A program made the position numbers and the translations under genes. From Plicaturopsis crispa FD-325 SS-3 (taxonomy: Eukaryota > Basidiomycota > Agaricomycetes > Amylocorticiales > Amylocorticiaceae): DNA of 64,000 nt. The stretch is from NCBI GenBank assembly GCA_000827205.1, contig KN832555.1, positions 1,104,893 to 1,168,892 on the forward strand, in the 5' to 3' direction. The notes below the pieces were generated by a model. The model made no database searches. It was given only the letters and a program-made list of their open reading frames with translations, and was not told where the DNA came from. The number at the start of each line of letters is the position of its first letter. The stretch's first letter is position 1. Below, one piece after another: positions 23,301-35,524 of the stretch.

Positions 23301-26300
23301 TATGACGAACTCTTTGTGCAGGCAGGCTTACCTGAGCGTCAGTCCTTTCTCGCCCACTTCTGTCCGATCGCCGGCATCGAACAACGTCAAGTCTCTTTCA
23401 AGTCCGCATTGGTGCAAGACTGCTCAGATCATGAGTTCCTGCGGGGAAGGGCTCGCGAAATATTCTAACCTTTTTTATAGCGGGTCTCATCGTATGTACT
23501 GCCAAAGAGAATGTTTTCCTACATCAACGCTGGTCAGTGCACCGTATGTGGATCGCGAGTTCGATGTAAATACCTTAATGGTCTCGTTCTGTACCCAGGA
23601 TTCCTGAGCAGCATAAGCCACACCCCCGGAGCGTGGTAAGTGGTACCAGGACGTGGGGCCCGACGGGATGAAATGCAATTCGCCTGATAACATAGTCCGT
23701 ATTAGTATGGATAGCGAGCGGAAACCGTTTAAACACCACCTAACAATGCCATCAGCATAGTCGTCTTGCCGCTTCCTGTAGGTCCAGTGATAAGGTTGAT
23801 GCAGCCTGGTTTGAACAGAACTTCGTCTTCCACACGAAGGCAAAAGGTTCGCCGTGACGGGGTCTGAGCGCCCGTACTGTCGTTTGACCACGAGAAAGCG
23901 GCATCGCGGAAGCCAATTTTGTCCTCGTTCTCCTTAGAGGGTTCGACGAGCAGCTCTGCAGCAGCTTCGTTCGGTATCGTGAATTTGTCAAGCAGTTCGG
24001 TCTGCATAGGTGTCAGGGAATGCGTGGAAGATAGATCCAAAAACGCGTACCTCGACCAAGAATTCTTGTAATCGATCTAAAGAGACTTTCCCTGCATGTA
24101 TCGATGATGAGAGCAGGATCACAATAACGGGCATTCACCGTCACCTTGTATAATCATGGGAATCATGAAGAAGACGATTTGTAGTTGTTCGCGAATGGTA
24201 TCGAACACTGTCCGAGGACGTCAGCGACGGAGAAGATGCTGTGGAAGTCGACTAACCGGCCATCGACGAGAATACAATCGACGCTTACGAAAGACTCATG
24301 AGTATGCGTTCAGAAAATCAGCGCACGCAGACCTACCACTCAAATCCTGCTTCATTATGACCGTCTAGAAGACACGTGAGAAGCGGACGGAGGGATCAAG
24401 GATGGAGAAACGCACAAACGTAGTGTAGCACGCGACCATAGTCACTACCGGAATAAGGAAACTGGGGGATACTCGTTAGGTACCGATGAGGGCGTCATAT
24501 CTTGGCCACGAACTTCAGTGTCCCATTGATCATCTCCAAGACCTGTCGTTTCCACAGCCAGACAAACTCGTCCTTGCGCGCCTCGTCCATCTTGGTTGCC
24601 ATTTTAGACTCCCAGCCGAACATCTTGACCATGCGAATGACATTCATGGACTCCGTCACAATCTGAACTCGGGCATCCGTCTATGCAAAATAGGGTCAGA
24701 CCCCTCATAGCCTGGATGTTGATATCTCCTCACCCTCTTCATGCGCGAGGTTTGGACGCTGTGGATAGATTTTGCGACATACCCCGGCAGAGGGAACATA
24801 AGAAGCATTGCGGCAATGCCGACAAACGCACTGTTATGTCACTTGTTGGTTTTCGTGCATGATGTGAGGAGGTGATGCATATTGGTATGCGACGCACCTC
24901 CACCCAAGAATTTTGTATAAGAACCAGGTGCAAAGGCTGATTTGGAGGGGCATATACAATACTGGAAAACTGCGTTTATATGCGGCGGGCAATATTGCGC
25001 GAGTAGGCACGAACCTGGGAATAAGAAATCCCGAGCCTCGATGATGTTCCGGAGGTCCGTTGACACCAGATTGTTGATTTTACCGACGAGATTATCCGTG
25101 CTGACGGACTCTTTCACCTTAGTACCGGCAGCAGCAGGGGACGCCTCGACAGTCTTCTGCTTTCCTTTATTCACCGCTGAGGCATCACTGGCCGAACTTG
25201 CCCTCGAATTTATATCGCCGCTGCGTGCTCCATCTTCAGCGCTGCCGTCAGCGACCGAAGAGGTGTCTGGGGTGCTCGCTACGGGTGTGGTAGGCGTACT
25301 AGAGGACAGGTCGGGCGTGTTGGCTTTCATGCGAATGCGGAGGGCATGCTCGAATACTAGTTCGGTGAGGATGGCTTGGGCACGGACAACCGTTCTCGTC
25401 TACACTCGATTAGACATTGGGCGTAACGCGCAGTACGTGAAAGGCATACCGTGATGTATATGTACCATTGTAAGGCCAAAGAACTGAGTACTGGACCAAA
25501 GAATAACCAGGAAACCCACAGCCATGGACGAACCACAACATCATCGTGGTCTTCGGTTTCAAGGTAGCTGGAACGAAAATGGCGTTTGATAGCGTGGATA
25601 GAATTGATTGAAGTAGGACTTACTGAAGAAGTCTGTTGATACCTATCGGACTTAATAAGCCAGCCACAACCTTTACCACTGACGCTATCGCAAGAGTTAT
25701 ATACTCGGTGCCTAGATGTTGTCGTTAGCTAGTCCGTCCGCCAATAAACAGAAAGTACTGACGAAAAACCCTGAGAAGGCTCCAGAACAAGTACTCCCGT
25801 TTATGGCCCGATTGGAAAGGATCTAGGTGCTGAGTTCGTAGTCAGAACCAGGGAATTATAGCATAAAAACGGGTTTACCGGGAAGCTTGCTGAGACCAAG
25901 TTCTTTGCAAAGTCCGTATCCGAAAGAGGCGGAAACATGTCATGGGCGAGGTGAGGGATGCGGTACGCAAGAAAGATGACCGGGTCAAGGTAAGTGTACA
26001 GTGCTAGCGACAGCAGGGATGCCGTTTGTTCGGGATTGGGAGTAGCGGGCTCCTACAAGCGAACGCGTCAGTACCATAAAGGCAGAGTAAATGGGGTAGA
26101 TTACCTTTGCATTATAAGGAATATACTGGGTAGGGCAGAAAAGAGGTACCACGACGGCTATAATAGTCAATATGATCGACTTCGCCCACAGCAGACGGCC
26201 CTCGGCGATGTCCACCGGGGTCTGCGTGAAAGTCGCTAGCGGCCATATGTCCCGATAAAAGTATACGCCCCATGTTACGAGAAGGAGCGTAACAAGATGG

Positions 26301-26992
26301 TTCGAGATAACCCGACTCCATCTCGTTTTGACTGAAACGGACATGAGCCCTAGCAAAGACGCGTACATCTAGCAGAACGATGTTATATACACTGTGCGTG
26401 AGCGTAGGAGATACTGGGTACCCACATAGGTTATGCATGTAAGGACCTGCAACCATTCGGTTCTGCTAAACCCATGCTCTCTGCGGCTCTGTTTGATATG
26501 ATGCTTCCCCCAATGTTTCCCGTGTTTCGTCAACCAGAACTCGGAGCCTGTGGCGTTCCCGTCCTTTTCTAGTATCAAGGTCGCAATAGATAAACCAAGC
26601 AAGGCAAGCGATCCAAGGAAGCGCACGAGCTTGAAGGCGAAGATGGTAGGACCTCCGTGGTCAGCGACGTGTCCTTTGGCATCTACGAAGAGCCCAGCTG
26701 GTCGTATGCTCGGGCTGGTACCGTCGACGTCCTCTTCGAGCGGCGATGACTTGGGCGGGGATATGGCGGTGAACAGCTTTCGGACCGGCTTCGACGCGAG
26801 GACGAGGTGCAGGAGCACAAGTATAGCAGACGCTCCTGCGGTGTATGCTGGCAACGCCAAGGAGTCTGACCAGATCCTGATGCGAAATGTGAGCACACAA
26901 TCTCGTCAACCGGTACATACAACATACGGATGCACATGGGTCTTGGATGAGCTGGACGAAAAGCCGTTTAGCACGACCTGAGAGCTGTCCAT
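20349..26992 (-). CDS. ABCC-family (MRP-type) ABC transporter, copy A
   Basis: Full-length MRP-type exporter with many short introns, roughly 1,450 residues, starting [19 protein letters not shown] (a further in-frame ATG lies at 27004). The N-terminus has about five hydrophobic segments (for example [20 protein letters not shown] and [20 protein letters not shown]), matching a TMD0 as in Ycf1/MRP1. A first membrane domain follows, interrupted by a long Ser/Thr/Ala-rich cytoplasmic insert at 25327-25100. NBD1 has Walker [18 protein letters not shown] (near 23740-23790), Q-loop [13 protein letters not shown], signature [14 protein letters not shown] and Walker B IILLDD, with Asp where the catalytic Glu normally sits. 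NBD2 has [12 protein letters not shown], signature [15 protein letters not shown] (near 20860) and a normal LLILDEATSAID. Such transporters move glutathione conjugates or drugs across vacuolar or plasma membranes. All exons I read were open. The substrate is unknown. Confidence 0.92.
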
Positions 26993-28535
26993 TATCGTCT
27001 TCATGCTACAGCACCCCGAGCCTGTCCTCCTCCTTGTATCGGAGCGAGCACCAGAAATCGATAGAGACTTGCCATAGTATGTTCTTCGAGTTATTTATCA
27101 TGAACCGTTACTGACTCGAATGCTGACTGAATGTTATGGCGAATTCAATCAAAGTGCTCCAAGGCCTGCAGGGTCGCGCCTCGGGCTTCACATGTTCCTC
27201 ACCGACGTTCAACGTTCCAGTCAACTTCGTCGCATCCTTGTTTCTTTCCACCTTTCTTAGCTGGCAGCCTGAGAAAAGACATCTGTTGCACAGGATGCCC
27301 GTCTCGACCATCGATGCCAGCCATCTCTGAGTCCCGAGAACACAATCCCAGGGCAATCCTCCGAGGTGCATACAGCACGAGTGGCCGAACGACGGGCACG
27401 GTTTGGGCATGGTAGCTGATCTTCATCATTGGAGGCCTGGATTGTATATAGTGCGTGTCCCGCACTTCTTGTGGTATCTGTACCTAGGTGCGTCCTTCCA
27501 CCGTTCCACGTCCGGAGATGCCGCCATTGACGCGACACAGTCTGACTCTCATCGTTTTGGCATCCCACGGGCGGACGCGACCAGGACGCGACGTCGTCGA
27601 CGCGGTCGCGGCAACACTCTACGGTACTACGGACACGAATCGACGCGTCGCATTTAGTCGCGTCTGAAGGCCGCGAGCCTTCTGGTTCTAGCGACGAGGT
27701 CAGTGGCTTACTCGTCGCCAGTAGGGTGGGTCACAGTAGAAGTTTTGACGTCGATTCGAGGTCGATTCGCCGAAGATTTTCGAAAAGATTCGACGCGGAT
27801 TTTAGACCTTCAAACGCTCAAATCGACGCGAATCCGATTTCAACTTTGACGCAGCGAGATTTTGCACCTCAACGGACTTTCAATTTTGTGATGGGGGATG
27901 CACATGCCGCGCGTCATGCCGGACAGGTGTAAGGACTTATACGGCACGTTTCTTTGATGTTCTGCTTCGATATTGGCCGTAAGTAGATTTTTCGCCCATG
28001 CCGGAGCGGCATTAACTCAAAATAAAATAAAAAATGGCAATAAACAGTATGCGACACTCGTTCGGCAGTGCTTCGGCAGTGATATTTGCAAGCCCTTCCG
28101 ACATTGCCGGCCCTGCCGAGCGCGCGTGGGCTCAAAATCTTTCATTCGATTTTGCCATGAAGGCCTTGAATCTTTCCTTGAATCTTTCCTCGAATCGACG
28201 TCAAATCGACGTCGAATCTTTTACTGTGACCCACCCTATTGACGCGCGACGGGGCTCAGTCGTAGACGGATACATGGCAGGTGATTGACTTTGACCTCAG
28301 TCTGACTGATAGATACGAGTAATTCGAGCTCGCAGCGCAAGATGACGCTACGTGCAAAGGGCATATATACTTGATAGATATATAGATACGATAATCCCGC
28401 CTATCAACCATCGCCGCGTCCTCCACCCAGCCCGGCATCTAAGTAGGAATGTGTATACATACTCTAGGGTGTAGCAATGCGAAGTGTCCGTGACATCACA
28501 TCTCGAGAAGTAGAGTGAATGTCCTGCAAGATGTG
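26993..28535. other. Intergenic between the tandem ABC transporters
   Basis: Promoter of copy A and 3' region of copy B, plus a MITE (separate entry). The segment 27530-27660 is dense in GACGCG and CGCGTC words forming short palindromes. No supported gene was found in either strand. Confidence 0.4.
27724..28236. mobile_element. Non-autonomous DNA transposon (MITE) with terminal inverted repeats
   Basis: The left end GGGTGGGTCACAGTA at 27724 is repeated in inverse orientation at 28236, and similarity continues inward for about 45 bp with mismatches (shared GACGTCGATT and GTCGATTCG blocks). Both ends are flanked by TA (27722-27723 and 28237-28238), the target duplication typical of Tc1/mariner-like elements. 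The 513 bp body is free of a long frame, so it would depend on a transposase elsewhere. The two inverted repeats differ at several inner positions, suggesting it is not brand new. It sits between the two ABC genes, about 730 bp upstream of the copy A start. Confidence 0.8.
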
Positions 28536-31500
28536 TCAAGCCTCCTGAGGCGTGGATGAAGTGGCCTTGCCAGCCGCCATCGCGTAGAGCGTGTCCTTGT
28601 CGCCGCTCTCGTCGACGAGCGAGCGCAGCATGCCCTTCTCGTTCTGCAATAGCACAGCAGGGCTGTCGTATTCAACCTATAGGTACGCGCACGTTAGAGA
28701 ATGTGGAATTAGTGGGGATGTGGGGGACGTACAATGTGGCCAGCGTCAAGGACCATCTGTTTAGTAGGACGAATATTTAGTGATTTATTGGCGGCGTTTG
28801 CAAGGAGGAGACTCACGATTTTATCGGCGTCCATGATGGTCTGTAGACGATGAGCTACGGTCAGCAGGGTGACGTCGCCTTTCAGCTCGTGCCTCAGCGA
28901 CGACTGTATGACGGAATCCGTCTTGTAATCTATGGCAGACGTAGCTAATCGAGAACTTACATTAGTAGTGCGAAGTTATAACAGGAATGACCACAAACCT
29001 TCATCTAGAATAAGAAGCTTGCTTCCCCGCACAATAGCTCTTGCAAGGGCAATGATCTGACGCTGGCCGACGGACAGATTGCTGCCACCGCTGGAGACGG
29101 CGCTGTCAAGTGTGATGCGGCCTTCCTCGTCATCCTGGAGCGAGTTGAGGCCCGCAGCGCGCAAAGTGTCATTCAAAGTCGCGTCATCATACTGCGAGAA
29201 TGGATCTAAGTTCTGACGCAGGGTACCGCTCAATAGCTCGGGCTGTTATGAGAGAGGACGTCAGCATGCATGACTAGGGGTTCGCGAGAGAGGACGCACG
29301 ATCTGGGGGATGATTGTGATGTTTGATCGCAAGGCGTCTAAGTTGATGGAGCTCGTAGGGATTCCATCGTAGTAGACGGTACCCTCAGTGAAGATACAGC
29401 GTAGAAGGGAGAGAGTGAGAGAACTCTTCCCACTGCCTGTGCGACCAACTTAAAGCGAAACATTGTCAGCGGCTACGTCGCTCACAATCATCATGGCACA
29501 TACCGACACCAACACGCTCCCCTGACTTAATGTGGAATGAGAGATCGTGCAGTACTTCGGGGCCATCTGTCGAGTATTTCGCGGATAAATGCTCAACGCG
29601 GATGTCGCCACTAGCAGGCCAATACGCGGGGGGCGCCCCGCCCTCCACCGGCTTTGGTTCCTGCTCGATCTTGATATAATTTTGGATACGCTCGAGACTA
29701 TCATAGAGAGTGGGATTAGCATCCTCGCGACACAAAATGGAATCTAAAAATCCTTACCTATTGCCCTGAACCTCGAAGTCATTCAAGATTCTCACCCACC
29801 ACAGGATAAGCGAACTGAATCCGATCGCCATGGTCAACGAGAAACCAGTGTTAGAGGCCGACACCAGTTTGGGTCCATAAACGAGATATGCCGCAAGTGA
29901 GGCAGCGAATAAACCACCGAGGGCATCGACCCGTACGGAAACCCAACGGTTGAGGTTATAGAGCATCCTCGCCGCACGAGAGAATCGGTCGATGCGGTAG
30001 AGTGATTCGGATTTGAATTTACTCTGTGCACCATATGCGCGGATCGACGTCAGACCAGCGATAGCGGCCCCGAAGTGTCCCAAGACGGGGGCTTTGGCAT
30101 TGGACATCTCGCGTTTGACTGATAGTTGGGCTTTGATGTATACCTGTCCGCACCTGTAGAAAGATTAGAACAGGTCTTGAGCGTTCTACGGAACCAAAAA
30201 CTCCTACCATCCACCAACAGCCGTTATGACGAAACTAGGAATAACGAATATGGGCGTCAACGTCACTACGGCACAAAACTTGACCAAAAGTGTTATGGTC
30301 TAGCAGGAAAATCAATTAATAATGCTTTCGGCAAAGGTCGTGGATGTATATACCATGTGTATCAGGGCCCCCAACTGCTGTGAAATGGGACCATCGATGG
30401 AACGAATGTCCTGGGTACACCGAGTGATGATGCGCGAGGCAGGTGTGATATCCAGCCATCTGGAATGCGGTCAACGTCGTCGAAATGGAAACAATGGATG
30501 AATGCAGTACCTCAACGTCGTGCCCATTATTGAATCGATCAACTTGCGATGTATATCCCTGGATGCTCGGAGGGAGCCATATATGAACAAGGAGTTGCTA
30601 ATGGTGTAGAAGATGCTCATTCCGAGCACGATTAGAACGAAGACGGTCAGGTAGCTATGAAATTGTCAATTAGGTAAGTCGACTGCGTGGGCTAGAGATC
30701 AACTCACTATGCCACCGCAACGTAGGCGTAAGGATCGAGGTACTGCCGGGCCCAGTATCCCAGCCACCAGATTTGAGCAGTGTCCGCGGCCTCAGTGATA
30801 CCTAATCCTCCGAGAACAACAAGCCAGAAGAAGTACGGGTGCTTTCCGCCTACTGCGTTGGTGAAGAGCTTGACTGTTAAGGGCTCAGAGTCAGTACTCG
30901 TCGTCTGCGTGAAATAGTGAAAGGTATCTTACACGCATCCAGACCAACATGCCCTTCCGCAATTTCCTCGGCAACCGTCAGTTTCCCATCGGCTTCCTTT
31001 TTGACCTCTTCCGGTCCTGAAGAGTCGATCTCTTGCTCTGCCTCTTCCATCTCCGCTTTATTTTCTTCGATTTCTTTCAAGAATGCCTTGTTCTCTACAA
31101 GCACATCGTTGACGGAGCCATGGCTTACGATGGCACCGTCCTTCCCGAGAGACACTACGAACTGTGCGATAGGGCTAACCATGGCGACGTTGTGCGTCTA
31201 TTGGAGTAGGATAATCAGCCTCGCGCAAGGACAAATTGAGCAGTTCACTTACCACTAGCAAAACGGTACGGCCCTGGATGAGATCGCCTTTGAAACACTT
31301 GTCGACAATCCACTTAGATGTGTGAACATCGAGCGCCGCTAGCACCTAAGCAATTGTTTTAGTACTCAAGTCAGTTTATAAAAAAAATCCACGAACATCA
31401 TCGAGGAGAAGTATCTCGGCTGGGGAGTAAACAGCCCGCGCAAGCGTGACACGAGCCTTTTGGCCACCACTGGAATGAGTCTTCGTCAGAAAACGGACAA

Positions 31501-34500
31501 GTTGATGTCGCCGCACAAAGAGCGTACCTAAGCGTAAGCCCTTTCTCGCCTACTTCCGTCCGATCGCCAGCGTCAAAGAGCGTTAGATCTCTTTCCAGGC
31601 CACATTGGTGCAACACTACCCAGTGCGTCAGTTAATGCATTGCAGAATATAGGCTATTTGCTGACCTTTCTTGTAGCGGGTCTCGTCGAATGGGTTGCCA
31701 AAAATAATGTTTTCCTAGTTTAGTATACTCATGAGCACGCTCTGAAAATCGTGAGATCGGCGCAGCTACCTTGATGGTCTCATTTTGTACCCACGACTCT
31801 TGAGCGGCATAAGCTACACCGCCTGAGCGGGGTAGGCCGTACCAGGAGGTGGGAGCGGATGGGATAAAATGAAGTTCGCCTAAACAGGGCGATATTAGCA
31901 TGCGAAAGTGAGCGGATACTGCCATATTTACCCACCTAGTAATGCCATCAACATAGTTGTCTTACCACTGCCCGTAGGTCCGGTGATAAGGTTGATGCAG
32001 CCGCGTCTGAACAGGACCTCATCCTCGACCCGAAGGAGGAATTTTCGCTTCGACGGTGTTTGAGCGCCTGTGCTATCATTTGACCAGGAAAACACGGCAT
32101 CGCGGAAACCGATTTTATCCTCGTTCTCCTCCAAGTCCTCGCCAAACAGTTGTACCGCAGTTTCGTTTGTCTTTGTGAAGTTATCGAGAAGCTCGGTCTG
32201 TGTGTGCGTGTCAGCGAATGTGCGGGGGTTGGTTGTCAAAAGCGTACATCGACCAAAAACTCCTCTAGCCGATCCAAAGAGACTTTTCCTGCAATAAATG
32301 ATAATGAGAGCAGGACAAAAAAAAGAGCAGTCATTCACCGTTACCTTGTATGATGTTGGGAACCATGAAGAAGACCATGTGTAATTGGTCACGAAGAATA
32401 TCGAACACTATTGAAAATGTAAGCGACGGAAAGCCTGCTTTAAAATGCATCTTACCAGCCATCGACGAGAACACAATTGAAGCTAGCATAAGTAGATCGT
32501 CAGCAGTCCTTTTTGAGGTAGTCGTGTGCAAACCTACCGGTGAGATCCTGCTTCATTATGATAGTCTAGAGCAATCATGAGAAGATGACGGAGGGAGCGA
32601 GAGAGAGAGAACAACATACAAATGTACCATAGGATGCAACCATGGTCACCACCGGGATCAGGAAGCTATAAAACTATAAGGCGCCGCCGATAAGTATAAT
32701 ATCTTTGAGCACCTACTTCAGTGTGCTGTTGAACATTTCCAACACCTGGCGCTTCCACAGCCAGACAAGCTCGTCCTTGCGCGCCTCGTCCATTTTAAGG
32801 GACATTTTGGACTCCCAGCCAAACAGCTTGACCATACGGATGACGTTCATTGCCTCAGTCACGATTTGGACTCGGGCATCCGTCTATACAGGTTGAGGTT
32901 AGACATGTCATGGCTTTAAAGTCATATTTTCTTACCTTCTTCATTCGCGTGCTTTGAACGGTGTGAATATATTTGGCAACATACCCAGGTAGAGGGAACA
33001 GAAGAATCATCGCAGCGATGCCCACGAACGTACTGCAATAACGTGTTAGCTAGGTTTCGTGCATGAAGTACTCCGTAGTTGTCGACACACCTCCATCCAA
33101 GGATGTTATACAAGAACCAAGTGCAGAGACCGATCTGCAGGGGCATATATAGGACTAGAATGTTTGTCAATATCTGACTCGCAAGACTGTCCAGAGGGGC
33201 TACGAACCAACAAATAAGAAGTCTCGAGCATCGACAATATTGTCAAGGTCCGTTGACACCAAATTGTTGATTTTACCGACGAGATTATCCGTGTTGGCTG
33301 GCTTGGCGTCGGCAGCAGGAGTGGGGGCCTCGATAGACTTCTGTTTTCCCTTGTTAACTGCGGACGCGTCACTCGACGAGCTTGCCCTCAACGTGTCATC
33401 GGCGCTGCCAGTTCCGTCCTCAGTGCTACCTTCAGCGATCGAAGAGCTGTCTGGGGTGGTAGCCACAGGGGTATTTGGCGAGCTTGAAGACGACTCGGGC
33501 GTTTCGGCTTTCATACGAATGCGGAGAGCATGCTCGAAGACCAATTGGGTGATGATGGCTTCGGCGCGGACGAGCGTCCTGGTCTACACCCGAGAGTAAG
33601 AATTGAACATGACGTGCGAAGCGTGATGAAACATACCGTCAGATAGATGTACCATTGGAATGCGAGGGAGCTGATCAGTGGACCGAGGAACAACCATATG
33701 ATCCAAACCCATGGACGAACAACGACATCGCTATCGTGACCCTGTGTTTCGAGATAGCTAGAAGGGGTTGGCGCATTACTACACGGCTGGAATCGGACAA
33801 CAAAGTGGGACTCACTATAGGAGACGGTTGATCCCTAGCGGACTGACTAAGCCAGCCACAACTTTGATGACTAGCATTATCGAGAGAGTGATATACTCGG
33901 TGCCTGGGTGTCTGCTTCAGCAGTGAACTAGGTGCCAATGGAAACTCACATACGGAAGACTCTGAGAAGGCCCCAGAACAGATATACTCGTTTATGGCCC
34001 GAGTGGAAAGGATCCAGGTGCTAAACTTGGGGTCAGCACTCGAAATCGTCCAAAGAGGAAACACAATATACCGGAAAACTCGCTGAGACCAAGTTTTTGG
34101 CCCAGTCAGTATCCGAAAGGGGAGGCAGCATGTCGTGGGCGAGATGAGGGATACGGTACGCAAGAAAAATGACCGGGTCAAGATAACTGTATAGTAAGAA
34201 GGACATGAGTGATGCCGTTTGTTCGGGATTGGGAGTAGCGGGTTCCTGCAAGCGAGCGTGTCAGTATTATAAAGGCATAGTGAGCGGGGCGTACTGACCT
34301 TTGCATTATAAGGGATATACTGCGTAGGGCAGAAAAGAGGTACCACGACGGCTATGATGGTTAAGATAATCGACTTTGCCCAAAGCAGACGGCCTTCGGC
34401 GATGTCCACTGGGGTTTGCGTATATGTCGCTAATGGCCATATGTCCCGATAAAAATACACGCCCCACGCTACGAGAAGGAGCGTCACGAGGTGGGAGGAG

Positions 34501-35188
34501 ATAACCCGACTCCATCTCGGTTTGACCGAAACTGAGATGAGGGCCAGCAAGGAGGCGTAGGTCTACGAAGCTCTTATTGAGTACTAGTATCCAGAGCCAT
34601 GAGAGGTTACAATACTCACAAAGGTTATGCACGTAGCGACCTGCAGCCACTCGTTTTTGCTGAACCCATATTTCCGGCCGCTCTTTTTGGGATGGTGCTT
34701 GCCCCAATGTTTCCCGTGCTTAGTCAACCAAGACTCGTCGCCCGTGGTGCTACCCTCTTCCTCCAGTATCAGGGTCGCAATAGATAAACCAAGCAAGGCG
34801 AGTGATCCAAGGAAGCGTACGAGCTTGAAGGTGAAGATAGTAGCGCCTCCGTGGTCAGCGACGTGCTCCTTGGCATCTGCGAAGAGCCCAGCCGGCCGTA
34901 TCCTCGGGCTGGTACCGTCGACGTCCTCTTCGGGCGGGGCTGACTTGGGCGGGGATATGGCGGCGAACAGTTTTCGAACCGGCTTCGACGCGAGGACGAG
35001 GTGCAAGAGCACAAGTATAGCAGACGCGCCTGCGGCGTAGGCTGGAAACACCAAAGAGTCTGACCAGATACTGGTCCAAAATGTGAGCAAATAATCTCGT
35101 GCATTGAGTATACGCAAGCTTACGAGTGCGCATGGCTCTTGGATGAGCTGGACGAAAAGCCGTTCAGCACGACCTGAGAGCTGTCCAT
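28536..35188 (-). CDS. ABCC-family (MRP-type) ABC transporter, copy B
   Basis: Tandem paralogue of copy A with the same domain plan and, wherever compared, the same intron positions. It starts [20 protein letters not shown]; the codons upstream lack a second ATG, which supports the MDSSQ start in both copies. NBD1 carries [17 protein letters not shown] (near 31930-31980) and SGG-type signature; NBD2 carries [27 protein letters not shown] (near 29070) and LLILDEGLW just before a splice. In a 117-residue block of TMD2 (30107-29757) 106 residues match copy A by eye. The Ser/Thr-rich insert in the first membrane domain and the acidic linker after NBD1 ([20 protein letters not shown]) differ far more. 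The C-terminus is longer ([13 protein letters not shown] versus AAGKGI). It diverges from the RhoGAP gene across 336 bp. Probably functional; the substrate is unknown. Confidence 0.92.
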
Positions 35189-35524
35189 GATCGTCTTGTG
35201 AGTTCCCGGCGCCCCAAGCAAATTCCCTGCGTATGCGTGTGCAGAGAAATGTAGAGAAAGATGGGACAGCTTCAAGACGACTCTGTCAAAACATATGGCT
35301 CTATAAGACGAACTGACCGTACTCTATAGAGTCTGCGTGAATCATCTGCATCAAATTTCCGGCTGCGAAAAGGGTGATGCCGCGTCAGGGGCTATTTCTC
35401 AGTTTTGGGACTGCTGCCTCGAGGATCGCAACTCACCTTCGTCCGTTCGCTCTCCAAGTAGCGGCCGTTGCTCGCGCCGCAGTCCTATTCCTACACACAA
35501 CTCTCTGCACTGGCGACCGCGGAA
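35189..35524. promoter_or_regulatory. Divergent promoter, ABC copy B and F-BAR RhoGAP
   Basis: The 336 bp between opposite-strand start codons hold both promoters. No clear core element was identified. Confidence 0.4.

Larger units (their letters stand above)
20349..35188 (-). repeat. Tandem direct duplication of an ABCC gene (two ~6.6 kb units)
   Basis: Copies A (20349-26992) and B (28536-35188) lie in the same orientation with nearly equal lengths, shared exon order and about 90% identity in the conserved TMD2 block. The duplicated unit appears to cover the coding region; the flanking intergenic sequences do not obviously match. Confidence 0.85.

Noticed and set aside
27120-27415. Frames of about 100 codons between the ABC genes
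   Set aside because: Frames on both strands overlap with no homology to the transporter ends or any family.
35337-35524. Upstream start of the RhoGAP within the 35337 frame
   Set aside because: That frame differs from the F-BAR frame at this point; the ATG at 35525 leads directly into conserved sequence.
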